DNA from: Desulforapulum autotrophicum HRM2
GTDB lineage: Bacteria; Desulfobacterota; Desulfobacteria; Desulfobacterales; Desulfobacteraceae
Assembly (NCBI RefSeq): GCF_000020365.1
Contig: NC_012108.1
Span: 806,001-870,000, forward strand
Reading direction: 5' to 3'
DNA: 64,000 bases
Program-made: the position numbers and the translations under genes
Shown here: in pieces, positions 33,261 through 42,508 of the stretch
Position numbering within the stretch: position 1 is the first letter of the stretch
Layout of the letters: every line of letters starts with the position of its first letter
The notes under the pieces: generated by a model
The model's input: the letters and a program-made list of their open reading frames with translations, nothing else
Database searches by the model: none
Told to the model about the DNA's origin: nothing

Positions 33261-34913
33261 ATGACTATTCCCCCACCAATGACTACTCTTAGAATTTCCC
33301 TCGCGCAAAACGGATTTTACAAGGGGTTTAATCGAATCGCGACCATTGGATCCAAAGTCATTGTTGCTCTTTTGGTGTTATGGGCCGCAGTCTTTTCCGA
33401 CCAGGCAGGGGTTGTTCTATTGAAAATCCGTGGCTGGTCCTTTGAAGCCTTTGGGCCGTGGTATATTTATTCCATGGCATTTTTTGTCATCCTGTGTCTG
33501 GTGCTGGCAGCCTTTCCCGCAATGGGTAAAGTTCGGCTGGGCGGTATGGACGCCATACCTGAGTTCAGTACGTTCTCATGGTTTTCCATGATGTTCGGGG
33601 CAGGCATCGGCATTGGGCTGCTCACCTTTTCAACGGCCGAGCCCCTTTATCATTTTGTCAGCAATCCTGATACCATCATCGGTGCTGTGGCACCCGGAAC
33701 ACAGGAGACCCTCCGTTCGGTTTTTAAATGGTCGTTTTTTCACTGGGGGCTTTCAGTCTGGGGATGCTATGGACTTGTGGGGCTTACCCTTGCCTTTTTT
33801 GCCTATAACCGGAATCTACCCCTGACGATTCGTTCGGGCCTTACCCCTTTGTTTGGCAGGAAACTTGAGGGGGCCCTGGGTGATGTCGTGGATATCACGG
33901 CTGTCATTGCCACCATCCTCGGTATTGCCGTTACAATCGGACTCGGTATTGCGCAATTTTCCTCTGGAATGCACCTGGTGATCGGTGCTGACTGGATGGT
34001 GAACGCTGAAGGCGCACCAACAAATTCAGCCATGCTCATTTGTTTGTTTTTAATCATGGCCGGGTCCATACTCTCTGCCGCTTCAGGTGTGGGCAAAGGG
34101 ATTAAATGGCTTTCGAACCTGAATATGGTGCTTTCGCTGGCACTACTGGCGTTTTTTCTGATATTTGGTTCGCCAGTCGTGGCCATAAAATCATTGTTTC
34201 TGGGCATTATGGACTATATTATCAACTTTCCTGTCCAGGCTCTGACCTACTGGCCGAATGCCGATGTGGAACCTGCTGCAACCCTCTACAAATGGCAATC
34301 GCTCGAGTGGACTGTTTTTTATTGGGCATGGTGGATTTCCTTTGCCCCCTTTGTCGGACTGTTTTTTGCCAGAATCTCCAGGGGGAGAACCATCCGTGAA
34401 TATGTCATGGGAACCATGGTGGTACCGGCACTCATGTGTTTTATCTGGTTTGCCTTTGTCGGTGGAACATCCATTGGTCTTGAACTGTCAGGCAAGGCCG
34501 GAGGCGCCATTCTAAATGCCGGTCAGGAATCGCAACTCTTTGCCACCCTTAAAGTGATGCTGACTCCAGGTGCGGCAAAGGCCATGACCCTGATGGTCGT
34601 TGTCCTTTTAATGACCTACCTTATAACTTCGGCGGACTCAGGCATTTTGATTATCAACACCATATTATCCGGTGGGGATGATCAGAAAAAAGGGAAAAGG
34701 CATATCTTTTTCTGGGGAACAACCATTGCGATGGTCATTGCAGTCCTGCTCCTGGCTGGCGGCCTTGATGCCATGAAATCGGCCATGCTGCTGGGGGCGC
34801 TGCCTTTTTCCCTTATTATGGTTCTCATGGGTTTTGCCCTGATAAAAGCATTGATCCGGGACAATCTTCGAAAAAGAACCGATACGGGAGTATCCGATCC
34901 TGCCTTTAAATGA
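33261..34913 (+). CDS. BCCT-family betaine/choline/carnitine transporter
   Basis: 550 residues, twelve membrane segments. MDAIPEFSTFSWFSMMFGAGIGIGLLTFSTAEPLYHF, WSFFHWGLSVWGCYGLVG and WTVFYWAWWISFAPFVGLFFARISRGRTIREY are BCCT signatures. The MGAGIGIGLLT glycine motif is of the type seen in Na+-coupled members. It is transcribed away from the activator gene from its own sigma-54-type promoter. It differs substantially from the 29784-31283 transporter, so it may take a different betaine. AAGGAG precedes the start. Confidence 0.93.
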   Translation: MTIPPPMTTLRISLAQNGFYKGFNRIATIGSKVIVALLVLWAAVFSDQAGVVLLKIRGWSFEAFGPWYIYSMAFFVILCLVLAAFPAMGKVRLGGMDAIPEFSTFSWFSMMFGAGIGIGLLTFSTAEPLYHFVSNPDTIIGAVAPGTQETLRSVFKWSFFHWGLSVWGCYGLVGLTLAFFAYNRNLPLTIRSGLTPLFGRKLEGALGDVVDITAVIATILGIAVTIGLGIAQFSSGMHLVIGADWMVNAEGAPTNSAMLICLFLIMAGSILSAASGVGKGIKWLSNLNMVLSLALLAFFLIFGSPVVAIKSLFLGIMDYIINFPVQALTYWPNADVEPAATLYKWQSLEWTVFYWAWWISFAPFVGLFFARISRGRTIREYVMGTMVVPALMCFIWFAFVGGTSIGLELSGKAGGAILNAGQESQLFATLKVMLTPGAAKAMTLMVVVLLMTYLITSADSGILIINTILSGGDDQKKGKRHIFFWGTTIAMVIAVLLLAGGLDAMKSAMLLGALPFSLIMVLMGFALIKALIRDNLRKRTDTGVSDPAFK

Positions 34914-34977
34914 CGACACTCCATTGCATGGTGCAGCACGAGAAAGCCATTGTTTTGAATAATCCCTAAAAGTTGCA

Positions 34978-35071
34978 GCACCCTTTGGCCGGATATGCAA
35001 GGCGCCGGACATGCCGCTGTAGTCGTCTATTGCAAATGTCCGGGAACGCAGCAGATCAGGTCAAAGGGTGT
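34978..35071. repeat. Nested-palindrome repeat, subtype D
   Basis: Outer arms GCACCCTTTG / CAAAGGGTGT; frame motifs TGCAAGGCG and GAACGCAGCAG; inner arms CCGGACAT / ATGTCCGG. Same frame as the 27.5, 50.4 and 58.9 kb copies, different arm sequences. Confidence 0.75.
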
Positions 35072-35537
35072 TCCCGGAGGGTTCGCTCAAAATAAATTAC
35101 CGATTTTGAGGGTTAAGTCGCCTGCCCTGCAAGTCGTGAAAATGCAGCCGACCTACTGGGGCTTTGGTGCAACGCGGTAGGTGGGACAAAGAGCAAGGGA
35201 ATTCGGTCTTTTTATAAAATTTGCGGTCCTTTGCCTTTTAGCTGGACTTTGCAGACCATTATATTATAAAATCATTCTAATCATGTGACTATTTTTTCTT
35301 TGTATGCCTTTGCAATTTCGCCGCTGCCTGATCTGTCAGATTTAGATGCAGACCCTCTTTGAGCCAGAATCCAGCCATTGAAAAAGGTGATTTGGCTTTT
35401 TTGCTTTGTGTGACTTCATCGTGCTCGGATGCCTGCTTCGGGTGCTCTTCTCTTGTTCGTGTGCATTCGAAATTTTCATAAAATATGTCCCATGGCTTTC
35501 TTGATCATGGGCCTATAACCAGACAAATGGAGAATAG
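35072..35537. other. Gene-poor leader of the protease cluster
   Basis: About 470 bp with no secure gene. A minus-strand reading frame ending at 35289 gives a protein-like stretch (SKKAKSPFSMAGFWLKEGLHLNLTDQAAAKLQRHTKKK) with no good start; it may be the remnant of a small gene. An AT-rich patch near 35255-35275 (ATTATATTATAAAAT) could hold a promoter for the cluster. A palindromic motif sits at 35489-35513. Confidence 0.4.
35489..35513. promoter_or_regulatory. CCCATG...TGATCATGGGCC inverted motif upstream of gene 1
   Basis: CCCATG at 35489-35494 and TGATCATGGGCC at 35502-35513, 25 bp before the first gene of the protease cluster. The 12-mer recurs in reverse complement at 39316-39327, between genes 1 and 2. 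Confidence 0.45.
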
Positions 35538-38500
35538 GTGCCAATGAAAAGAATCACTCGTTCCGCTGGAAAGATTATTTTTATCCTTCCTGATACCGCA
35601 TCTGATCTGAATGACGTCTCTCTTCCTGGTAAACAACGGCTTAGGGGTCTGGAAACAAAAACGGATTCTGTTAACCAGGAGCTTGAAACGCTGCTGACTG
35701 CGTTGACAGAAACGAAACCGCAGGATCTTGCAGAACAAGACTACCATATACTGGATGGTTTCAGCCTTGATCTGGGTGAACAGGATCAACAGACAAAGCG
35801 GCGTGGTGTATCTGCCAAACCAGATGAAATGGAAATAAACGTCACCCTGGAACCTGATGAGGGTGCGATTCTGCTGCTTGAGCAGGAGGGCACCTACGAA
35901 TGGCATTTTGCTGGAAAGACAGCTTTGCACAGGGGGCCGAAACAACGTGGAAGAACAGGTGGTGTCTATCAGAAAACAGCTTTATTTCGAATTCCTGTTG
36001 GCGATGGTATCGCCCCCAGACAGCGAGGTAGCAGCCGCGTCCACCGCGGCCCGGTTACTAATTTTATTAAAGGAAAAATTAAAGGTTTTATCCTCAAGTT
36101 CGCGGTAAAAAAAGCTGTTGGCGCACTATCCAAACGCCTTGAAAAAGGAGTTGAACCAGGCCCTGTCATTATTACTTCCCATGAAGATACCAATGGTTGG
36201 TACCATAAAGAAGATTTTTTAAGCGTGGAACTACCCCACGATAGACCAGCCAGAATACTGTTGCTGGTACATGGTACGTTCAGTAGCACAATTGGCAGTT
36301 ATGGCGCTCTGACAGAGCAGCCGGCGGGGCGTCGTTTTCTTGGCTTGGCACTTGATCAGTATGACGCAATTCTTGGTTACGACCACTACACTCTTGCTGA
36401 AACACCCGCACAGAATGCTGAAAATTTATTCGACGAGCTGCTTAAATTATTAGAAAAATCAAAAGGTATTGAGATAGACGCTATTTCTTTTAGTCGGGGG
36501 GGACTTGTTTACCGGTATCTTACCGAACAGATCGTTCCTTTTGAAAAGACTCAATTGGCCTTTCGAAAAGCTATTTTTGTTGCGTGTACCAATGGGGGGA
36601 CTGAACTTGCCAACGATGAAAACTGGAAATATCTGGTGGATTCTTATACAAATATACTGGCAGGAGCCAGTCGCCTGCTTGGCAAACTTCCCAATGCCAA
36701 ACTTCCCATGGTGATTTTCAGGCAGTCCGTCAAGACCATTGGCAGTTTAGTTAAATATATGGCACAGGATGCAGTCCAGGATAATGCTGTCCCTGGACTG
36801 TCTGCCATGGAACCAGGGGGGCAGTTTGTGACGGCTATTAATACCAGGCCTTTAACTCGGACCCGCCCTGGGGCAAGTTCTTACTATGCAATCGGCTCTG
36901 ACTTTGAACCGGATAAGGCCACATACCGTGGTGAATTAGGGAAACGCCTGGTCATCAAGGTGGCTGACGGTTTGGTCGACAGGCTGATGGGTGAAGCAAA
37001 TGACCTTGTTGTGGATACGGACTCAATGTTTGTAATTGACCCGGTATGTTCCGCAAAACTTCTGGAAAAACTCCCATTTGGTAAAAATGGTGAGATATAC
37101 CATACTGTCTATTTCAGCCAGCCCCAGGTTGCCCGTCAATGTTCACAGTGGCTGGGCCTGATTCAGACAAACCGGGCAGTCGCCAAAAATGCCCCACGTA
37201 GTTGGTGGAAAGAAGCGGTGAGTGATGATTTCCAGATTGTTCCAGGACAACTCAGTGTCAAGGAAGTGGAAAAAAACCTCGAGAATGACGATGCCCGTTT
37301 TGTTATCGTTGAACGCCCCTTTGAAGGTGAATTGCTCCATTATGGTATTCCACGAAAAATATTGAATGAGAGGATTGCCTCCCATCCCAACAAGGAAGAT
37401 GCCCTTGTCGAAATACTGGATTTACATGAATATCATGCACGGGAAATTTCACTTGAAGATGCACTGGAGGTCGGGAATGCAAATGAACTGAGCAGCCGGT
37501 CTGGCCTGGAACTCGGAAGGTATGCTTCAGTCATTTTTGCCCATACCGGGCCGGTTGGTGTTGTTGCACCTCCCGAGATTTTATCTTCGGAAGAGCTGCA
37601 GAAGGAAGTAGATCTTCCTCAATTGAAAAGCCTTCCTCAGCCTGCCAGATCCAGTCAGAGAAACACTTCTCCCCAACGAGGTCTGGAGAGGACGGCCAGA
37701 TCCATGTCGCGTGGTGCAACAAGAGGGGTTGTTCTCTCCACACCTGATCAACGTATGGAAGATCTATCAGCGCAACCACCAACAGTCTGGTGTAATGCAC
37801 ATGCAAACATGCCTGAAGAAGCTGTGATTGGTAAAAAGGCGACAGTCGAGGTGGTCTTAAGCCGGGATGAGATTATTCGACAAATTGGTGTTTCTGGCGG
37901 TGGAAACGTGCAGGTGGATAAGGCGCTGATCGTCCAGATTCTGGCACGCAGACATTGTATTACAAGTGGAGAATCACGCCTTGAAGTGCCTGTTCCTGCA
38001 AAGGGAGAAGAGACATTGCTGTTTTTTGATGTTATGCCTAAAAATGAGGGCGTCGGGGAAGTAAACGTCATTGTCCGCCAGGGAAATCGGCCAATTGCCA
38101 ATCTTAAACTTTATCCGCGTTTTGTTGTCAAGGTGAGTGGTGAAATTGTCGAAGAGACCATCGCAGAAGCTGAGTTGACGCCTGTTGATGATCGTCCGGA
38201 ACTGTCAAATGTCCTGTATATTCGTGAAGGTGAAATGGGGCTTAAACAGGTGCTTCATTTCCTTTTTGAATCACGTTCTCTCAATAAATTTGTCACATGT
38301 ACTTCCCAACCCTTTGAAAATCAGGATGCGCGAAAGGAATATATTAAAAATCTGTATGAGGATCTGGAAAATTTCTGGGCCGATGATGAATTGGAATACA
38401 ATACATTCATGCGTAAGCTGCAGGCACGTGGGGTAGAGATTTTTGATAAACTTATTCCGCTGGCCCTGAGAAAAGTACTCTGGGAAGAGCGGGAGAGCCT

Positions 38501-39302
38501 GGAGACAATTCAGGTTTTTTCAGATGAGCCTTTTATCCCATGGGAGCTTGCCTACCTGAAGGAACCGGGAAAAAAAGCGGTTCGGAACAGCTATTTTCTG
38601 GCGGAAAAAGGTCTGGTAAGATGGCTCGCAGAGGACGGTCAATTTCCTCCACAAAAGCTTCGCTTGCGTGACGGCAAAGCTTTATACGTCATTCCTGACT
38701 ACCCGCCGGCTTCCGGCTATCAGCTGCCTGGGGCCCAGGCCGAAAAATTAATGCTGACCGAAGTTCTTTCGGCAAATGCCATCTCGCCTGTGAGCAGCGA
38801 GGTTTTAGACGCCATTGAGAAACCGGGCCGTTTTGATATCCTCCATTTTGCCTGCCATGGACTGGCAAATCCAAATTTAATCTGGGATTCCGGCCTGCTG
38901 ATGGAAGGGAAAATGAAGAATGGTTCTTATCGGCAGGACAACCTGCTGTCTTCACAGGTTGAAGCATTTGCTGATTTGCAGGAACCTGATGAATCTTACG
39001 GCCCATTGGTCTTTCTTAACGCCTGCCAGGTTGGCAGGCAGGGATACAATATCGCCGGAACAGGTGGTTTTGCCAAGGCTTTTGTGAAAAGCGGAGCAGG
39101 TGCCTTTATCAGTACCCATTGGTCTGTAGGTGACAGTTCGGCCCTGGATTTTTCAAAAACACTCTATAAACAGCTTCTTGCAGGCAACAATATGATGACT
39201 GCCGTCGCAGCTGCACGAAAAGCGGCAAAGAATATGGAAGAGATGACCTGGCTGTCCTATGTGGTCTATGGTGACCCTTACGCAAAATTAATGAGGGAGT
39301 AG
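35538..39302 (+). CDS. Alpha/beta-hydrolase fused to CHAT protease (cluster gene 1)
   Basis: 1254 residues (GTG 35538; ATG 35544 is an equally good start). Residues ~235-500 are an alpha/beta-hydrolase: RILLLVHGTFSS forms the oxyanion turn and DAISFSRGGLVYR the nucleophile elbow (Ser319 in an SxSxG variant). Residues ~550-690 are unassigned, with a basic, Ser/Arg/Gln-rich linker to ~750, then a beta-rich domain (~755-890). Residues ~900-1254 contain a CHAT protease with LHFACHG (His1107) and FLNACQVG (Cys1163), the caspase-clan dyad. No signal peptide or membrane segment, so cytoplasmic. The CHAT domain may process a partner or the hydrolase itself. Substrates are unknown; domain calls rest on motifs. 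Confidence 0.85.
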   Translation: MPMKRITRSAGKIIFILPDTASDLNDVSLPGKQRLRGLETKTDSVNQELETLLTALTETKPQDLAEQDYHILDGFSLDLGEQDQQTKRRGVSAKPDEMEINVTLEPDEGAILLLEQEGTYEWHFAGKTALHRGPKQRGRTGGVYQKTALFRIPVGDGIAPRQRGSSRVHRGPVTNFIKGKIKGFILKFAVKKAVGALSKRLEKGVEPGPVIITSHEDTNGWYHKEDFLSVELPHDRPARILLLVHGTFSSTIGSYGALTEQPAGRRFLGLALDQYDAILGYDHYTLAETPAQNAENLFDELLKLLEKSKGIEIDAISFSRGGLVYRYLTEQIVPFEKTQLAFRKAIFVACTNGGTELANDENWKYLVDSYTNILAGASRLLGKLPNAKLPMVIFRQSVKTIGSLVKYMAQDAVQDNAVPGLSAMEPGGQFVTAINTRPLTRTRPGASSYYAIGSDFEPDKATYRGELGKRLVIKVADGLVDRLMGEANDLVVDTDSMFVIDPVCSAKLLEKLPFGKNGEIYHTVYFSQPQVARQCSQWLGLIQTNRAVAKNAPRSWWKEAVSDDFQIVPGQLSVKEVEKNLENDDARFVIVERPFEGELLHYGIPRKILNERIASHPNKEDALVEILDLHEYHAREISLEDALEVGNANELSSRSGLELGRYASVIFAHTGPVGVVAPPEILSSEELQKEVDLPQLKSLPQPARSSQRNTSPQRGLERTARSMSRGATRGVVLSTPDQRMEDLSAQPPTVWCNAHANMPEEAVIGKKATVEVVLSRDEIIRQIGVSGGGNVQVDKALIVQILARRHCITSGESRLEVPVPAKGEETLLFFDVMPKNEGVGEVNVIVRQGNRPIANLKLYPRFVVKVSGEIVEETIAEAELTPVDDRPELSNVLYIREGEMGLKQVLHFLFESRSLNKFVTCTSQPFENQDARKEYIKNLYEDLENFWADDELEYNTFMRKLQARGVEIFDKLIPLALRKVLWEERESLETIQVFSDEPFIPWELAYLKEPGKKAVRNSYFLAEKGLVRWLAEDGQFPPQKLRLRDGKALYVIPDYPPASGYQLPGAQAEKLMLTEVLSANAISPVSSEVLDAIEKPGRFDILHFACHGLANPNLIWDSGLLMEGKMKNGSYRQDNLLSSQVEAFADLQEPDESYGPLVFLNACQVGRQGYNIAGTGGFAKAFVKSGAGAFISTHWSVGDSSALDFSKTLYKQLLAGNNMMTAVAAARKAAKNMEEMTWLSYVVYGDPYAKLMRE

Positions 39303-39315
39303 AACAAATGTTTTG

Positions 39316-39338
39316 GGCCCATGATCAAATCATGGGCC
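39316..39338. promoter_or_regulatory. GGCCCATGAT-CAA-ATCATGGGCC hairpin between genes 1 and 2
   Basis: A perfect 10-bp inverted repeat with a 3-base loop, 14 bp after the gene 1 stop and 45 bp before the proposed gene 2 start. It could be an operator, a processing hairpin or an attenuator. It shares a 12-mer with the motif upstream of gene 1. Confidence 0.5.
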
Positions 39339-39382
39339 TTCTCCTTCAAGATAAATCTCTGATTTATACGAGGAGGTGCATA

Positions 39383-42300
39383 TTGAGACTCGATCCCAGT
39401 GTGCCGGAAAAACATTCTGAAATCGTCAGATTTCTTGAAGATCAACGGGACAAAATTGTCTCTCTTTGGAAGGACTTTCTGGCCAGGGCCAGGGAGGTGA
39501 ACAAATCCAGCACCGAATCTTTGCTTGCTGATGCCGGCGACCCCGATGATCTACTGTGCTGTCTCTTCGAATCAATTCTTAAAGGTTCTGCCACTGACGC
39601 TTCACTTGATCGTATTGTCAGCCGCTTGCGTCTGCCGGAATCTTCTCTTGCTGATTTTCTTTTAGAAAAGTCGTGTCTTTTGATGGCTATCAATATTGTT
39701 GTTAAAGACAATTCAGATTTGTTCGCCAATGGTCAGGAGGAACTTCTTCCCTGGCTGTATCTGCAGCAAATTACCGACCACATAATAAAAAAGACCGGCA
39801 TTGTCTACGAACGGGTGGTGAAGCATGGTGGTCGAGCCTTTTGCCAGGTTGATGAGCATGGGGTGATCGTGTATGCCAATCCGAAAATGCTTCAGCTGGC
39901 CGGTCGGGAGGAATTGCTCAATCAGCCCCTATCCGCTTTGTTTGATGAGCAGGAACAGCGGATGATAAACGAATCTCTGGCTTTTCACGGTGAGAAATCT
40001 CCAAAATTAATGGTCCTCAATTTGCAGCGGGCCGATGGTGCCTGCGTCCCTGTGGGTACTGAGTTGGCGCCAATAATGATCTCGGGATGCCATCATGGCG
40101 GCTATGCCGGTATGGTAGATATTTCAGGGCCAATGGAGAGTACGATGCAGGTCATGGAACAGTCACCCCTGGGAATACTCAAGACCAATACCCACTACGA
40201 AATCATTTACGCCAACCCACGTGCCCATAAGATGTGTGGTCTCTCCGGCAATATGAAGGGAATCCCGGTTGAGAGTCTTTGTCCGGATAGGAAAAATCGT
40301 GAAATATTACAAAGTCAAATGAAAAAACGTTTCGAAAATGGAACAGCCAGTGAATATGAAATAGAAATTACACGAAGGGACAATGGTCAGCGAGTACCTG
40401 TGATGATAGCCGCAATGCCGGAGAGAAACATAAGAGGGCAAATTACGGGGAGTTTGGCAATACTCCGCAGTCTGGAGCTTGAATATGCGGCTGAGAAAAT
40501 TAATTATCATATCGCGACCTGCAATGATACCAGGGACCTTTTGCAAAAATTTGTCGATGAAATAGCAAACGTTTGCCCATTTGATCTGGTCGTCATCTCT
40601 GCTTACAGTAAAAATCTGCATCATGTCCGATCTCTTTTCTGCTCGCCTGAACAGGAACAACGATTTAGATGGTGGGTGATGCCACCTGATTTGAAACGGT
40701 GGATTGAACATAGGGCAAGCGACGATATCTTTGATCTTGAAAATTTTCTTTCCCGTCCGGAATGGAAAGCATTAAAGGAAAATCCAGAAATAAGAAAGCT
40801 CCTCAAAGCAGAGTTGTATTCCATAATCCGCTGTCCCATATGGGACCGTGAAGAGGACCAAAGTTCCCGCCTCGTATCCGCGGTCACTTTTTTTCGACGG
40901 GGGAAAAAAGCCTTTACGGAAGAGGATAAGAAGCGTCTGAAGTCCTTACCCCTGGTTAAAACAATTCTTGCGACCCTCCACCTTGAAGAAAAGAGAAAAC
41001 TTTCCTTTCGCTTCAAACTTATCAAGAAAATCTTTGCTGCCTGTGAAGATATGCACAAGGTTGCCAACCTGATCACCTCTGAACTGGTAGGCTTTTATGA
41101 ATGGAATAATGTTTCAATCTTTAGAATAGATGAGCGGGACAGTGTTTATCGCTTCCATCTTTTAAGCCAAAAGGCTAAAGATGATGACCCAGACTACCTC
41201 CTTCCACCCCATTATAAACAACGATATGATCAGGGGGTGCTGAGTCATGTCTATCTGACCGGCAAGCCGATATTTACGGGCAATGTCAAAGAGGATAGGG
41301 ATATCAAGGACTATTATCTGCAGGGATTTGAGAGTGAGAGTAATTCCGAACTCTGTGTGCCGATCATGGCCTATGGAAAAGTATTCTGGTTGTTGAATAT
41401 CGAGGATCCCCTGGAAAATGCCTTTTCTTCGGATGAGGTGGAAGAACTGCAGGTTGTACTGGGGGAAATCGGTGTTATTCTCGAGAAGGCGTTTCAACAT
41501 CATTTCCTGCGAGAGATCCTGCAATTGGCATCAGATGCAATCATTGTAATCGACAACGGGTGGAAGGTCAGACAGGTTAATCCTGCAGTGGAAAAACTGC
41601 TTGGCTATCCTGAGATGGAGATGATAAATTTTTCATTAGAAAAAATATTTGTTAATCAGGATGATTGGCAATGGTTGAAGAGGGGAGGGCAAATTTCTGG
41701 CCAGGAAATACAGTTGGGCCATAAAGACAGTACTGTCGTTGCTGTTTATGTTTCCACATTTGAATTACCCCAGGAGGTTGGTGGTGGATCGGTGCTGCTT
41801 GCCAGAGACCTCAGTCAGATTAAACGTCTTGAGGAACTTGATTATCTTGGCAAGCTTTATTACGAGATCGCCATTCAGACGAAAACCCCCCTTTCTCTTC
41901 TTTTTAAATGGATAAAACGTCTCCAGGGTGAGACTTCTCCGGCAGATCGCCAAGACACCCTGTCCAAGGCACTCAAACAGTTGCGCAAACTCACCCTCAC
42001 CTATGACAGACTGGTACTCTATGATAAAAAAGAGGGATTAGTCCCATATCAGCCGTTACTTGCTGATATTGAAGAAATTCTTGAATTGCTGCCTGGGGAA
42101 TTTCCAGATTCTGAGTGGCAAAAGGTCCTTGTCACTAAAGAACCTGATCTGCCGCTGCTGCGGGTAGATATTTTTCAGCTCACCTTTTGTCTTGAAACCA
42201 TTATTTCCTATCTCCTGCGGGCTGCCAGTCAAGAGAGTCAGGTGACAATCAGCGTTGGCTACCATGACGGCACTATAACTATAAAATTGCGGGGCATCGT

Positions 42301-42508
42301 TCCTGAATTGCCAAGTACTGCTGCCGAAATTGGTACCCAGGCCAGTGCCCAACTCACTGAAACCATATCTGATATGGCTTTAGGAGATGCTGTTATTCGT
42401 ACTTTTATCGAAAACCATGAAGGAGCGACCTATAAGAGGGAACGTCAAGGCGATGTGTGTGAATATTACATCGAATTCAAAGCTGAAAAGGAAAGGAGCT
42501 TGCTATGA
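39383..42508 (+). CDS. Multi-PAS/GAF sensor with degenerate histidine-kinase core (cluster gene 2)
   Basis: 1041 residues from TTG 39383, chosen because AGGAGG lies six bases before it; an upstream ATG at 39308 has no ribosome site and would place the hairpin inside the gene. Order: helical N-terminal domain (~1-135), PAS (~146), PAS (~256), GAF (~375-530), GAF (~540-700), PAS (~705-820), HisKA-like and HATPase-like regions. The HisKA segment reads YYEIAIQTKTPLSLL where kinases have HELRTPL, so the phospho-acceptor His is Ile. No N box Asn or GxGxGL box is visible. It is therefore a sensor pseudokinase that must signal by contact. The stop overlaps gene 3 (ATGA). Confidence 0.85.
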   Translation: MRLDPSVPEKHSEIVRFLEDQRDKIVSLWKDFLARAREVNKSSTESLLADAGDPDDLLCCLFESILKGSATDASLDRIVSRLRLPESSLADFLLEKSCLLMAINIVVKDNSDLFANGQEELLPWLYLQQITDHIIKKTGIVYERVVKHGGRAFCQVDEHGVIVYANPKMLQLAGREELLNQPLSALFDEQEQRMINESLAFHGEKSPKLMVLNLQRADGACVPVGTELAPIMISGCHHGGYAGMVDISGPMESTMQVMEQSPLGILKTNTHYEIIYANPRAHKMCGLSGNMKGIPVESLCPDRKNREILQSQMKKRFENGTASEYEIEITRRDNGQRVPVMIAAMPERNIRGQITGSLAILRSLELEYAAEKINYHIATCNDTRDLLQKFVDEIANVCPFDLVVISAYSKNLHHVRSLFCSPEQEQRFRWWVMPPDLKRWIEHRASDDIFDLENFLSRPEWKALKENPEIRKLLKAELYSIIRCPIWDREEDQSSRLVSAVTFFRRGKKAFTEEDKKRLKSLPLVKTILATLHLEEKRKLSFRFKLIKKIFAACEDMHKVANLITSELVGFYEWNNVSIFRIDERDSVYRFHLLSQKAKDDDPDYLLPPHYKQRYDQGVLSHVYLTGKPIFTGNVKEDRDIKDYYLQGFESESNSELCVPIMAYGKVFWLLNIEDPLENAFSSDEVEELQVVLGEIGVILEKAFQHHFLREILQLASDAIIVIDNGWKVRQVNPAVEKLLGYPEMEMINFSLEKIFVNQDDWQWLKRGGQISGQEIQLGHKDSTVVAVYVSTFELPQEVGGGSVLLARDLSQIKRLEELDYLGKLYYEIAIQTKTPLSLLFKWIKRLQGETSPADRQDTLSKALKQLRKLTLTYDRLVLYDKKEGLVPYQPLLADIEEILELLPGEFPDSEWQKVLVTKEPDLPLLRVDIFQLTFCLETIISYLLRAASQESQVTISVGYHDGTITIKLRGIVPELPSTAAEIGTQASAQLTETISDMALGDAVIRTFIENHEGATYKRERQGDVCEYYIEFKAEKERSLL

